Of a stretch of DNA of 7,562 nt, positions 6,641 through 7,562 are shown one piece after another (position 1 is the stretch's first letter; the number at the start of each line of letters is the position of its first letter). A program made the translations under genes and the position numbers. The notes beneath the pieces are model-generated. The model worked only from the letters and a program-made list of their open reading frames with translations, did not search any database and had not been told where the DNA came from. The stretch comes from Gammaproteobacteria bacterium (GTDB lineage Bacteria > Pseudomonadota > Gammaproteobacteria > GCF-002020875), in the NCBI GenBank assembly GCA_018671205.1, contig JABHIC010000308.1, positions 1-7,562 on the forward strand, read 5' to 3'.

Positions 6641-7275
6641 TGGAAAAATTCACCCAACATCAGGGGTTGGTGGTGCCGATGGATCGTCCCAATGTCGATA
6701 CGGATGCGATCATCCCCAAACAGTATCTGAAGTCCGTCAAACGGGCGGGTTTCGGCCCCAACCTGTTTGATGATTGGCGCTATCTCGATCCGGGTGATCC
6801 TGCGATTGATAATGCCAGCCGTCGCCTCAACCCGGACTTTCTGCTCAACCAGCCCGCCTATCAGGGGGGCACGGTACTGCTGGGCCGAGAGAATTTTGGT
6901 TGTGGCTCCTCCCGCGAACATGCGGTCTGGGCACTGACGGATTATGGATTTCGTGTTGTGATCGCCCCCAGTTTTGCGGACATCTTCTTCAATAACAGCT
7001 TCAAGAGTGGGTTGCTGCCGATTACCTTGAGTGAGACAGAGGTGGAGCAGCTGTTTGAGGAGGAGCGGCAAGTGGCAGGCTATGCGCTGGAGGTAGATCT
7101 GCAGGCAGAGACGGTGACCACACCGGGAGGGATGGTTTTCAGCTTTCAGATGGATGAGTTCCGCAAGTATCGTCTGCTTAATGGACTGGATGATATTGGC
7201 CTGACGCTACAGCATCAGGATGAAATCAAGGGCTATGAGGCAGATCATAGAGCCGCAGCACCGTGGCTATTTTGA
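6640..7275 (+). CDS. leuD: 3-isopropylmalate dehydratase (isopropylmalate isomerase), small subunit
   Basis: A complete 211-residue protein, slightly longer than the 201 of E. coli LeuD. It supplies the swivelling substrate-recognition domain that closes over the LeuC iron-sulfur site. Family marks seen: VVPMDRPNVDTDAIIPKQYL (11-30), the LeuD signature NFGCGSSREHAVWAL (85-99), FNNSFKSGLLPI (117-128), and the typical end APWLF. The ATG overlaps the leuC stop by one base, which fixes the start and implies coupled translation. leuB follows after 49 bp. Confidence 0.98.
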   Translation: MEKFTQHQGLVVPMDRPNVDTDAIIPKQYLKSVKRAGFGPNLFDDWRYLDPGDPAIDNASRRLNPDFLLNQPAYQGGTVLLGRENFGCGSSREHAVWALTDYGFRVVIAPSFADIFFNNSFKSGLLPITLSETEVEQLFEEERQVAGYALEVDLQAETVTTPGGMVFSFQMDEFRKYRLLNGLDDIGLTLQHQDEIKGYEADHRAAAPWLF

Positions 7276-7324
7276 TCGATCTGTATCGTTACGGTGAGAT
7301 GAATTTTAGAGGTTAAACAGTAAA

Positions 7325-7562
7325 ATGAGTAACAAGATTGCGGTATTGCCCGGTGACGGGATTGGTCAGGAGATCGTTGCTGAGGCGGTTAAAGTATTGG
7401 ATGCTCTGCGGAGTGATTTTGGCCTCTCCGTGGAGATGGAAGAGGGGCTGGTAGGAGGGGCAGCCTATGATGCCCACGGCACGCCTCTGCCGGAACAGAC
7501 CCTGGCACTCTGCAGGGCATCCGATGCGGTACTGTTGGGGGCGGTCGGGGGGTATCAATGGG
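7325..7562 (+). CDS. leuB: 3-isopropylmalate dehydrogenase, N-terminal part (truncated by window edge)
   Basis: 79 complete codons from the ATG at 7325 to the window edge, with no stop. The start MSNKIAVLPGDGIGQEIV is the classic N-terminus of the isocitrate/isopropylmalate dehydrogenase family, and LLGAVGG near residues 70-76 corresponds to the conserved LLGAVGGPKW of LeuB. The last residues read GGYQW where GGPKW is usual, a mild variation. Known function: NAD-dependent oxidation and decarboxylation of 3-isopropylmalate, the step after LeuCD. The catalytic Lys and Tyr and the metal-binding Asp residues lie beyond the window. AGAGG (7308-7312) is 12 nt upstream of the ATG, a little long. Same strand and order as leuC-leuD, so it is probably part of one operon. 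Confidence 0.95.
   Translation, partial: MSNKIAVLPGDGIGQEIVAEAVKVLDALRSDFGLSVEMEEGLVGGAAYDAHGTPLPEQTLALCRASDAVLLGAVGGYQW

Noticed and set aside
6556..7071. 171-codon minus-strand frame opposite leuC/leuD
   Set aside because: Antisense shadow of well-supported genes, with no family resemblance.

Overview
The window (about 53-55% G+C by eye) reads as a compact chromosomal segment of a gammaproteobacterium. The clues are a DegS/AlgW-type membrane protease, a YbgI/Nif3 protein with E. coli-like length and metal ligands, and a leuC-leuD-leuB cluster whose proteins closely resemble gammaproteobacterial ones. A Chromatiales-like or sulfur-oxidiser lineage would fit, but that is a guess from protein similarity in memory. 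I saw no tRNA, rRNA, CRISPR array, insertion sequence or phage gene.

Left half, minus strand, read from 4129 down to 1: a GTG-started membrane sensor histidine kinase (periplasmic Cache-like sensor, PAS, DHp, ATPase); 14 bp later a response regulator with REC, DUF3369-like and HD-GYP domains, a predicted cyclic-di-GMP phosphodiesterase; 47 bp later the first 83 codons of a DegS/AlgW-like envelope-stress protease, cut by the window edge. Orientation and spacing suggest one transcript. The kinase would sense a periplasmic signal and phosphorylate the regulator, changing c-di-GMP turnover. The protease normally starts regulated proteolysis of a sigma-E-type anti-sigma factor.

Middle: a divergent intergenic region of about 200 bp (4130-4328) separates the kinase from the plus-strand genes. 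It holds a 14-bp near-palindrome and a 12-codon reading frame with a very good Shine-Dalgarno, ending one base before the next gene. Then comes a complete Nif3/YbgI (DUF34) dinuclear-metal protein of unknown reaction.

Right half, plus strand: after a 133-bp gap with two mutually exclusive small hairpins come leuC and leuD (isopropylmalate isomerase large and small subunits, joined by a TAATG overlap), then the start of leuB (3-isopropylmalate dehydrogenase), truncated by the window edge. These act in consecutive steps of leucine biosynthesis; leuA is not in view.

No clearly new system is evident. The points most worth a second look are the c-di-GMP two-component pair lying directly upstream of the DegS/AlgW gene, the short leader-like frame before nif3, the hairpin region before leuC, and the G7 tract at the leuC/leuD junction, where a -1 slip would fuse the two subunits in frame.
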